A program made the position numbers and the translations under genes. DNA of 64,000 nucleotides from Silvimonas amylolytica (GTDB taxonomy: Bacteria; Pseudomonadota; Gammaproteobacteria; Burkholderiales; Chitinibacteraceae). Under the pieces are notes generated by a model. It was not told the DNA's origin and made no database searches. It saw nothing but the letters and a program-made list of their open reading frames with translations. The stretch lies in contig NZ_BMLY01000008.1 in assembly GCF_014645555.1 (NCBI RefSeq), positions 62,001 to 126,000 of the forward strand. Direction: 5' to 3'. The number at the start of each line of letters is the position of its first letter. Position 1 is the stretch's first letter. Positions 27,439 through 34,197 of the stretch are shown here, one piece after another.

Positions 27439-29463
27439 ATGACCATGATTGCGAAATCCCGCCTGCGATGTGCCCTGGCCAACGGACTGACCGCCGTGTT
27501 GCTGGCTGCCTGTGCCCCCAGCGCGCCTGACGTGAGCAAGCAAATGATCCTGCAGGGCAATCCGGAACAGGCCATGCAGTACATGCAGACTGAACTGGCC
27601 GCCCACCCGGATGATCTGCAATTGCGCGCCACCTATGAGCGCCAGAAACAAACCTATGTGCAACTGCTGGTGCAGCAAGGCCAGGCCGCGCGTGCCGCTG
27701 GCGATAGTGCCAATGCACTGGCAGCGTTCCAGCATGTTTTGCAGTGGGAACCAGGCAACGCCGTAGCGAAAGAAGGCGTGAGCATGATTGAGGGCGATCT
27801 GCGCCATAACTCGATGCTGAAATACGCGCAAACCCTCAAGAACGATCAGCCAGAAAACGCGCTGGTCGTGGTGGATCAGGTTTTGTCGGATGATCCGCGC
27901 AACATCCAGGCCATTCGCCTCAAGGATGAAATCCAGAGCAAGATCACGCGCAACAACACGCTCAAACCGACGCTGGCTGCCGCGCTCAGAAGCCCGATCT
28001 CATTGCAGTTCCGCGATCAATCGTTGACTAGCGTGTTCGACATCATTTCGCGGATTGGCAAGGTCAACTTCATTTTTGATCGTGACGTGCCGCCCAACCT
28101 GAAAACCACCATCTTTGCCCGCGACACCACGGTGCAGGACGTGATCAACCTGTTGCTGACCACCAATCAGCTCGACAAGAAGATCCTGAACGACAACACC
28201 ATCCTGATCTACCCCAAGCGCCCGGACAAAGACCGCGACTACAAGGATCTGGTGATGCGCACGTTCTACGTGGGCAATGCCGATCCAAAACAAGTACTGG
28301 CCATGATCAAGCAGATGGTGAAAACGCGTGACGTCTACATTGATGATCGTCTGAACATGATCGTCATGCGCGACACGCCCGAAGCCATTGAAGTGGCCGA
28401 GCGCCTGGTGCATGCCATTGACTTGCCGCAGTCTGAAGTGGACATCAGCGCGCAGATTCTGGAAGTCTCCAGCACTGACTTGTTGAATCTGGGCATCCAG
28501 TACCCTGGCGCGATCACCGCCACACTGGGCGTACCCGGCACCAGCACGGATGGCACCACGACCACCACCGGCACCTACACTGGCTCGCTCACGCTGGATC
28601 AGCTGTCCAATATCAACCGCAGCAACGTACTGATGAACTTCGGTTCGCCCTCCATCACCGCCAATCTGCAGCACAACAAGGGCAACACCAACGTGCTGGC
28701 TTCGCCCAATATCCGGGTGAAGAACAAGGAAAAGGCCAAGATCCTGATCGGTGACCGTCTGCCAGTGATTACCAACACCACCAGCAACGGCGTGACCAGC
28801 GAGAACGTGAACTACCAGGATGTCGGCCTGACACTGAACGTTGAACCCACGATCTCGGTCGAGGGTGACATCAGCATGAAAGTGACGATGGAAGTCTCTA
28901 ACGTCACCAACACCATCACCACGCAAACCGGCCTGACGGTGTACCAGATCGGTACGCGCCACGCCGAGACCGTGATGGCCTCTCACGATAACGAAACCCA
29001 GGTACTGGGCGGCCTGTTGCAGCGAAATGACCAGATTTCCGGATCAGCCATCCCGGGGCTGGGCGAAGTCCCGATTCTGGATCGCATTTTTGGCACCAAA
29101 TCCACCCAGAAGAACAAGACTGAGCTGATCCTGTTGATCACGCCACATATTGTGCGCAACCTGCCACTCCCGAGTTCATACATCACGACCTTCGATAGCG
29201 GGACCGAAGGCCAGATGACCACAGAGCCGCTCTTGCTACGCAGCAAGTCGACCGTGAACATCACCAATGGTTCTGACGGCAGCATGCCGGCACCAGCTCC
29301 GGTTCAGCAACCGGTCATGCCGGTACCGCAGCAGCAATTGCCGGGCGTACCGCAACCGCAACCCTTGCCGCAACAACCTGCACCGCAGCCAAGCGGTCAA
29401 CCCACAGGCGTACCAAGCGGGACGCCCGTGCCGCAAGTACGCAGCAGCATGGGGCGGCGTTAA
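27439..29463 (+). CDS. gspD: Lipoprotein secretin with N-terminal TPR-like region (GspD/PilQ family)
   Basis: From MTMIAKS the protein has 674 residues: lipobox LAAC (Cys25), a TPR-like helical region (about 30-165) and an N0/STN domain (about 185-245; SLQFRDQSLTSVFDIISRIG). Next come an N1 domain (about 270-330), the secretin core (about 333-575; GGLLQRNDQISGSAIPGLGE, ELILLITPHIVR) and a Pro/Gln-rich tail. It forms the outer-membrane gate. The lipid anchor may remove the need for a separate pilotin. TPR-bearing secretins are a minority type. Confidence 0.9.
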   Translation: MTMIAKSRLRCALANGLTAVLLAACAPSAPDVSKQMILQGNPEQAMQYMQTELAAHPDDLQLRATYERQKQTYVQLLVQQGQAARAAGDSANALAAFQHVLQWEPGNAVAKEGVSMIEGDLRHNSMLKYAQTLKNDQPENALVVVDQVLSDDPRNIQAIRLKDEIQSKITRNNTLKPTLAAALRSPISLQFRDQSLTSVFDIISRIGKVNFIFDRDVPPNLKTTIFARDTTVQDVINLLLTTNQLDKKILNDNTILIYPKRPDKDRDYKDLVMRTFYVGNADPKQVLAMIKQMVKTRDVYIDDRLNMIVMRDTPEAIEVAERLVHAIDLPQSEVDISAQILEVSSTDLLNLGIQYPGAITATLGVPGTSTDGTTTTTGTYTGSLTLDQLSNINRSNVLMNFGSPSITANLQHNKGNTNVLASPNIRVKNKEKAKILIGDRLPVITNTTSNGVTSENVNYQDVGLTLNVEPTISVEGDISMKVTMEVSNVTNTITTQTGLTVYQIGTRHAETVMASHDNETQVLGGLLQRNDQISGSAIPGLGEVPILDRIFGTKSTQKNKTELILLITPHIVRNLPLPSSYITTFDSGTEGQMTTEPLLLRSKSTVNITNGSDGSMPAPAPVQQPVMPVPQQQLPGVPQPQPLPQQPAPQPSGQPTGVPSGTPVPQVRSSMGRR

Positions 29464-29484
29464 GCGCTACGCCGGGACACACTC

Positions 29485-29958
29485 ATGCGACCGCAAGCCG
29501 GCTTCACGCTGATCGAACTGATGGTGACGCTCACCATCCTGGCGGTATTGGCCACGGTAGCACTCCCGCTCACGCAGATCGCAGCGCAACGCACACGTGA
29601 AGAAGAATTGCGGCGCGATCTGTGGCAGATGCGTGCGGCCATCGACGCCTATAAACAGGCGGTCGATGATGGCCGTATCACCAAATCCATCGAAGATACC
29701 GGTTTCCCGCCAACACTCAACGTGCTGGTTGAGGGCGTGAAAGACATGAAAGACCCGGCTGGCAACAAGATGTATTTCCTGCGCCGCATTCCGCGTGATC
29801 CGTTTTGTGATTGCCCAAGCAAAAAAAATGATGAAACCTGGGGCAAGCGCAGCTACGCCAGTCCGCCGGACTCGCCGGAAGAAGGCAAAGACGTGTACGA
29901 CGTCTATTCTTTATCAGAAACGGTGGGCCTGAATGGTCAACCGTACCGTCAGTGGTAG
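29485..29958 (+). CDS. Pseudopilin 2 (GspG-like)
   Basis: The 157-residue protein has the prepilin leader MRPQAG|FTLIELMVTL with Glu5 and a hydrophobic helix. The globular domain has LRRDLWQMRAAIDAYKQAVD and ends YRQW. The family is often annotated only as type II secretion pseudopilin. It contains a CDC pair (DPFCDCPSKK) that could bind metal or form a disulfide. Confidence 0.85.
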   Translation: MRPQAGFTLIELMVTLTILAVLATVALPLTQIAAQRTREEELRRDLWQMRAAIDAYKQAVDDGRITKSIEDTGFPPTLNVLVEGVKDMKDPAGNKMYFLRRIPRDPFCDCPSKKNDETWGKRSYASPPDSPEEGKDVYDVYSLSETVGLNGQPYRQW

Positions 29959-29968
29959 CCGTTGATTC

Positions 29969-30358
29969 ATGCTGATTCGCCCCTTCTCTCGCGCCGCCCA
30001 TGCCGGCTTTACCCTGATCGAACTCCTGGTGGTACTGGCTATCATGGCCAGCCTGCTGACGCTGGTCGTGCCCCGGTATTTCCAGCAGACAGACCGTGCC
30101 CAGGAAGTGGTGCTACGCCACAACCTGGTGGCGATGCGTGACGCCATCGACAAATTTGACGCCGACACCGGTCATTACCCGACGAATCTGGATGAACTGG
30201 TTACCCGCAAATACCTGCGCGAAGTGCCGCTGGACCCCATCACCGGCCAGCGCGACACCTGGGTTATTGTGTCCCCGGAAAATGGGACTGGAGTGTATGA
30301 CGTAAAAAGCGGCGCCGACGGCAACGCGCATGACGGCACTGCCTACAAGGACTGGTGA
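29969..30358 (+). CDS. Pseudopilin 3 (GspG-like)
   Basis: The 129-residue protein has a leader cut at HAG|FTLIELLVVL with Glu5. The GspG-like domain (AMRDAIDKFDADTGHYPTNL) ends in SGADGNAHDGTAYKDW, which resembles the calcium-loop region of GspG. It starts 10 bp after the previous stop. Confidence 0.87.
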   Translation: MLIRPFSRAAHAGFTLIELLVVLAIMASLLTLVVPRYFQQTDRAQEVVLRHNLVAMRDAIDKFDADTGHYPTNLDELVTRKYLREVPLDPITGQRDTWVIVSPENGTGVYDVKSGADGNAHDGTAYKDW

Positions 30359-30359
30359 G

Positions 30360-30839
30360 ATGCGACGCCAGCGCGGCTTTGCCTACGCCTGGGCGCTGAT
30401 GATGGTGCTGATCACGGGCATTTATCTGGCCGAAGTCGCCGAAGTCTGGCAGACGCGTATCCGGCGCCTCAAAGAACAGGAACTGCTGGTCGAAGGTGAT
30501 GAGATTGGCCACGCACTGGCGGGCTACATTGCCCAGACCGCCACCGGCCAACCAGCGCAATACCCCAAAACGCTGGATGACCTTGTCTCGGACCCGCGCG
30601 TCCCCTTCCCCCGCCGCTTCCTGCGCAAGGCCTACAAAGACCCCATCACGGGTGAAGACTGGTTGTATATCGCCGCACCCGGCGGCGGCATCATGGGCGT
30701 CTACAGCAAAGCGACTGACAAACCGCTCAAGCAGGACAACTTCCCCGCCAGCTACGCGACGTTTGCCAACAAGAACAGCTATCAGGACTGGAAGTTTGTG
30801 CAATGGCCCACGGGCGGCGGCGGGGCGATGCGGCGGTGA
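30360..30839 (+). CDS. Atypical pseudopilin-like protein lacking Glu5
   Basis: From MRRQRG|FAYAWALMMVL the protein has 159 residues. The N-terminus looks like a prepilin leader and helix, but position 5 after the cut is Trp rather than Glu. The rest resembles the preceding pseudopilins (RRLKEQELLVEGDEIGHALA, AYKDPITGEDWLYIAA, KNSYQDWKF). It could be a minor pilin at the filament tip. It is the last gene of the operon. Confidence 0.75.
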   Translation: MRRQRGFAYAWALMMVLITGIYLAEVAEVWQTRIRRLKEQELLVEGDEIGHALAGYIAQTATGQPAQYPKTLDDLVSDPRVPFPRRFLRKAYKDPITGEDWLYIAAPGGGIMGVYSKATDKPLKQDNFPASYATFANKNSYQDWKFVQWPTGGGGAMRR

Positions 30840-31042
30840 TGATCACCACTTCTACCAAATCCCACGCGCTTCCCAAATTCCCAAATTCCCATTGTATTCG
30901 TTCTATGCGCCTGTCAACTGGAGCCTGAATCTCGTTAGCCCATACCCCTTTTGATCAAATCCACATGACTAGACAATGGTTAAGATAAAAATCGTTGTTT
31001 TTATCACCGCACTCTAGGCATTTTCAAAAGGAATCTACTTTC

Positions 31043-31450
31043 ATGGGCATGATGATAGTCGTTGGTTTACTTCTTATTTTTGTAGGTGCAATTTATCTGG
31101 CTCATAAAAAAGAGAAAGAGAAAGAAGCAGCCAGAGTTGCCTACGTCAATTCACTTGAACAGCTCAAATCTTCACCAACCGACGCTGATCTCAAACAAAC
31201 CACCCTCGCACTTGGCCGGATTTACTCGAATTTAACGAGGGATAAAAAGGGCCAGACCATTTTTGACGAAATCGCATTAATGAACGACATCGGTGCTGCG
31301 TGTGCTGCCGCCTCAAGCGCTGACAGGACACCTAATATAAGTACGAGCGCAGAGGAGAGGCTTGGCAAGCTGGTAGCTTTGCGTGAAGCTGGTCTTATAA
31401 ACGAAACGGAATTTTCGGAAAAGAAAAAAGAAATACTCAATTCCTTGTAG
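31043..31450 (+). CDS. Small membrane protein with SHOCT domain
   Basis: The protein has 135 residues from MGMMIVVG, with AAAGGAAT upstream: one N-terminal membrane helix (about 3-20), a charged stretch (HKKEKEKEAARV) and a C-terminal SHOCT motif (ERLGKLVALREAGLINETEF). SHOCT modules are short oligomerisation or tethering domains. The gene and its flanks (about 30860-31510) are clearly richer in A+T than the neighbours, suggesting acquisition or relaxed selection. Confidence 0.7.
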   Translation: MGMMIVVGLLLIFVGAIYLAHKKEKEKEAARVAYVNSLEQLKSSPTDADLKQTTLALGRIYSNLTRDKKGQTIFDEIALMNDIGAACAAASSADRTPNISTSAEERLGKLVALREAGLINETEFSEKKKEILNSL

Positions 31451-31516
31451 GAGCCTTCCTTTGGCGAGTTTTCGGGCAGCATCGCTTGGTGAAGTCGATA
31501 GGAAAGTCTATTTGAC

Positions 31517-32575
31517 CTAAATCTGCCCCAAAAACCAGTTCACTATATAAAAGTGATCTTCAAACAACTGCGCTTCCATCCGGGTGAATTCAAACAGCGG
31601 CACCCAGCGCGCGCGGTCAGCATCATCGCCGCCACGGACCTTGGGCAGGCCATCGCCGGTTGGCGTCAGTTCAATCAGAAACGCATGGGTAATCGTGCGG
31701 CCGCGCAAGCTGCGGCGCGGATGATCGAACACGCGATTGGCGCGAATCGACCCTGCCAGCACTGGGGCGGGCACCTTCAGCCGGGTTTCTTCGCGCAGTT
31801 CGCGGATAGCGGCATCGCGAACGGGCTCATCCTCGTCCACAAATCCACCGGGGAGCGCCCATAAGCCCCGCCCGGGCAAGTTGCGCCGACGCACCAGCAA
31901 AATGTGGCCAGAGTGGATCACCACGGCATCCACAGTGACAAACGTCGGCGGGTAAGGCGCGACTGACCATGCCTTTTTGTGCTCTTGCAGCCAGCGGTAT
32001 TCATCAGCCAGCGTTTGCCAGGTGGCGCTGGCACGGAACGCGTTCAGCCAGTCATATACCGCGGCCGGCATCTTGCGGGCGTAGTCGGCAAAGTGTTGGC
32101 CGCCATCACATAACAGGCCCTGGCGGATGTGCGAGGCATCAATATCTGGCTCATCTTCAACCTCTACCCGTTCCCACTGCGGGAAAAGATCCAGATACCA
32201 GGTATGGCGGCGAGACGGGCTGCCAATCACGCCGATGTTGAACTGTGCTTCCCGGCTGCCGACATTGGCGGTATCCACCGCGATCACCTTGTCGACCAGA
32301 TTCTGCACTTCCGTCACCCATTGCTGATCGTTGTACATGCGATCAGAACAGCCGACCAGGAACACACGGTCTTGCCATTCTGCGGGCAAGGCGGCGCGCA
32401 GCATGTCTTCACGCTGATCCTGCGTGAACGGGTTACGCGGGCTCAATGCCTGGCGTGCAGAACCACAGATGATGATGAGCTTGGCGGCCTGCTGCATGGC
32501 GGCCTCAATCACTTTCATGTGGCCCAGATGCAAAGGCTGAAAGCGGCCAATGAAAACCAGATAGTCAAAACGCAT
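31517..32575 (-). CDS. nadM: Bifunctional NMN adenylyltransferase / Nudix hydrolase (NadM-Nudix)
   Basis: Residues about 1-180 form a nucleotidyltransferase domain with GRFQPLHLGH at 10-19 and the C-terminal SPSRRHTWYLDLFP region. Residues about 205-352 form a Nudix domain with a full Nudix box (GGFVDEDEP then REETRL). The fusion makes NAD from NMN and ATP and hydrolyses ADP-ribose-like nucleotides. It lies downstream of nadA on the same strand, but a terminator separates the two. Ribosome site AGGAGAG precedes the ATG. Confidence 0.92.
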   Translation of the reverse strand: MRFDYLVFIGRFQPLHLGHMKVIEAAMQQAAKLIIICGSARQALSPRNPFTQDQREDMLRAALPAEWQDRVFLVGCSDRMYNDQQWVTEVQNLVDKVIAVDTANVGSREAQFNIGVIGSPSRRHTWYLDLFPQWERVEVEDEPDIDASHIRQGLLCDGGQHFADYARKMPAAVYDWLNAFRASATWQTLADEYRWLQEHKKAWSVAPYPPTFVTVDAVVIHSGHILLVRRRNLPGRGLWALPGGFVDEDEPVRDAAIRELREETRLKVPAPVLAGSIRANRVFDHPRRSLRGRTITHAFLIELTPTGDGLPKVRGGDDADRARWVPLFEFTRMEAQLFEDHFYIVNWFLGQI

Positions 32576-32619
32576 AAACCATCACTCTCCTGATCCGGGG
32601 CTGGCGGCCAGAATTGAAA

Positions 32620-32641
32620 AAGGGCTGTCGCAACAGCCCTT
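32620..32641 (-). terminator. Terminator after nadA
   Basis: The stem AAGGGCTG / CAGCCCTT is followed, on the minus strand, by T residues. It lies 11 bp after the nadA stop and about 45 bp before the nadM start. Confidence 0.8.
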
Positions 32642-32651
32642 GGCAATCCGC

Positions 32652-33569
32652 TTATTGGTAGTAGCGGCGGCTGAAATCCAGCATGCGCTCGATCGGCAAG
32701 CGCGCTGCATCCATTTGCGCCTCAGAAAGGTAATCAATACGGATGCCTTCACCGGCCTGCGCGCGCTCCACCGCTTGCTGCGTGTTGAGCTTCATGTACG
32801 GGCACTGATTGCATTGGCAACCGGCATAGATCGGAGCCTGTTCAATCTTCATATCCGGACGGGCCTTGCGCATGTTGTAGAGGATGCCATCTTCAGTTGC
32901 CACGAAAATGACAGCGTCCGGCGCTTGGTCGTATGCCTTGATCCAGTTCAGCATGCCGGAGGTCGAACCCACGTAATCGGCCTTTTGCAGCACCGGCAGC
33001 GGGCTTTCCGGATGGGCAATCAGGTACTTGTCACCCTTAATCGCGGCAAAAGCTTCGTCAAGCGCAGCCTGGTTGAACTTGTCATGCACTTCGCACACGG
33101 CAGACCACAGCGGCATGTCGTAGTCGTACTGGAAATTCAGATACGCACCCATATTGCGATCGGGCGAGAAAATCACCTTTTTGCCCTCGGCATACAGGTG
33201 GGCAATGATGTCGTCGACGTTGCGGCTGGTCACAATCCAGTCAGACAGGGCTTTGTGCTCTGCGGATGAATTGATGTACGACACATGCACGTGATCGGGG
33301 TAGCTTTCGCGCCAGGCTTTCAGCGCGGTGACGTCGGTCTGCGTGACCAAAGAACAGGTCGATCCGCGATCCGGCAAGATGACTTCGGCTTGCGGATTCA
33401 GAATCTTGGCGGTTTCTGCCATGAAGCGCACGCCGGCAAACACAATGGTGTCGGCTTCGCATTCTTTGGCATAAAGGGAGAGTTCCAGGCTATCGCCGAC
33501 TTTATCGGCCATTTGCTGGATGTGGGGCTCGGTATAGTAATGCGCGAGCGTGACGACGCGGCGTGACAT
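32652..33569 (-). CDS. nadA: Quinolinate synthase NadA
   Basis: The 305-residue enzyme condenses iminoaspartate with dihydroxyacetone phosphate to quinolinate in NAD synthesis, using a [4Fe-4S] cluster. Visible marks are LAHYYTEPHIQQMADKVGDS, FAGVRFMAETAKILNP, Cys72 (STCSL), Cys159 (AVCEVH) and the Cys251-x-Cys253-x2-Cys256 group. The short length matches the compact NadA type. The start at 33569 is fixed by GGAGGAA; the frame is open upstream into the tRNA genes and is not coding there. A terminator-like hairpin immediately precedes the ribosome site. Confidence 0.94.
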   Translation of the reverse strand: MSRRVVTLAHYYTEPHIQQMADKVGDSLELSLYAKECEADTIVFAGVRFMAETAKILNPQAEVILPDRGSTCSLVTQTDVTALKAWRESYPDHVHVSYINSSAEHKALSDWIVTSRNVDDIIAHLYAEGKKVIFSPDRNMGAYLNFQYDYDMPLWSAVCEVHDKFNQAALDEAFAAIKGDKYLIAHPESPLPVLQKADYVGSTSGMLNWIKAYDQAPDAVIFVATEDGILYNMRKARPDMKIEQAPIYAGCQCNQCPYMKLNTQQAVERAQAGEGIRIDYLSEAQMDAARLPIERMLDFSRRYYQ

Positions 33570-33584
33570 GGCGTTCCTCCATGT

Positions 33585-33740
33585 AAAAAATTTGCGGGCT
33601 TTCCCGCAAACGGGCACAACGATTGGTCTTGAGCGTCCAGATTGACGCAACTGTCTGTCACCACGGCACTTTTTGCGCATTGCGAATCCCGCAATGCAAT
33701 ACCGGGTCAGCCAGATTAGCATAAGCACGTGACGGATCAA
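33585..33740 (-). promoter_or_regulatory. nadA leader: candidate promoter and terminator/antiterminator attenuator
   Basis: Read on the minus strand, TTGATC (33740-33735) and TAATCT (33718-33713), 16 bp apart, form a candidate promoter. The leader then has hairpin 1 (33697-33677; arms GCATTGC/GCAATGC) and an intrinsic terminator just before the ribosome site (33610-33591; stem TTTGCGGG/CCCGCAAA, then six T at 33590-33585). TTGCGGG inside hairpin 1 can pair instead with CCCGCAA of the terminator, which would prevent termination. The two structures are therefore mutually exclusive. The effector is unknown. Confidence 0.5.
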
Positions 33741-33835
33741 GCACCGCTTTTCGGATTTCTGCAAAAAGAGGTGTTGACAGGCCTCAGGGGGCCAGCCATA
33801 ATGCGCTCCTCGTTGCAGCACAGCAGCGAAACAGT

Positions 33836-33911
33836 GCGGGAGTAGCTCAGTTGGTAGAGCGCAACCTTGCCAAGGTTGAGGTCGCGAGTTCGAGCCTCGT
33901 CTCCCGCTCCA
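33836..33911 (+). tRNA. tRNA-Gly (GCC), copy 1
   Basis: A 76-nt cloverleaf: acceptor GCGGGAG/CTCCCGC, D-arm GCTC..GAGC, anticodon loop TTGCCAA (anticodon GCC), T-loop GTTCGAGCC and an encoded CCA end. It is identical to the second copy. Confidence 0.97.
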
Positions 33912-33939
33912 CTGTATCGATTTATGTGCTGACAACTAT

Positions 33940-34015
33940 GCGGGAGTAGCTCAGTTGGTAGAGCGCAACCTTGCCAAGGTTGAGGTCGCGAGTTCGAGCC
34001 TCGTCTCCCGCTCCA
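33940..34015 (+). tRNA. tRNA-Gly (GCC), copy 2
   Basis: Identical over 76 nt to the copy 28 bp upstream, with anticodon GCC and an encoded CCA. Confidence 0.97.
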
Positions 34016-34023
34016 CAAATTCT

Positions 34024-34058
34024 AAAAAAGGGAAAGCAGCAATGACTTTCCCTTTTTT
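34024..34058 (+). terminator. Terminator between tRNA-Gly and tRNA-Cys
   Basis: A 13-bp stem AAAAAAGGGAAAG / CTTTCCCTTTTTT followed by the start of tRNA-Cys sequence 12 bp later. It may separate tRNA-Cys from the Gly pair or act in processing. Confidence 0.75.
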
Positions 34059-34070
34059 GCCAGTTAGCCT

Positions 34071-34144
34071 GGCGCGATAGCAAAGCGGTTATGCACCGGA
34101 TTGCAAATCCGTGTAGGTCGGTTCGACTCCGGCTCGCGCCTCCA
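34071..34144 (+). tRNA. tRNA-Cys (GCA)
   Basis: A 74-nt cloverleaf with acceptor GGCGCGA/TCGCGCC, anticodon loop TTGCAAA (anticodon GCA), T-loop GTTCGACTC and an encoded CCA. Confidence 0.96.
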
Positions 34145-34152
34145 GCATCAAC

Positions 34153-34182
34153 AAAAAAGCCATCCTTCAGGATGGCTTTTTT
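34153..34182. terminator. Bidirectional terminator between tRNA-Cys and the flavoreductase gene
   Basis: The stem AAAAAAGCCATCC / GGATGGCTTTTTT works in both directions. It ends the tRNA transcript and lies 16 bp after the stop of the convergent reductase gene. Confidence 0.85.
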
Positions 34183-34197
34183 GTTTGCCCCGCCGTC

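Noticed and set aside
28000-28986. 328-codon minus-strand ORF inside the secretin gene
   Set aside because: Antisense shadow of strongly conserved secretin codons; rich in His, Arg and Val and resembles no family.
32652-33935. Longer NadA reading frame reaching into the tRNA-Gly gene
   Set aside because: The added 122 codons cross the terminator hairpin and a tRNA; the Shine-Dalgarno site and family alignment fix the start at 33569.
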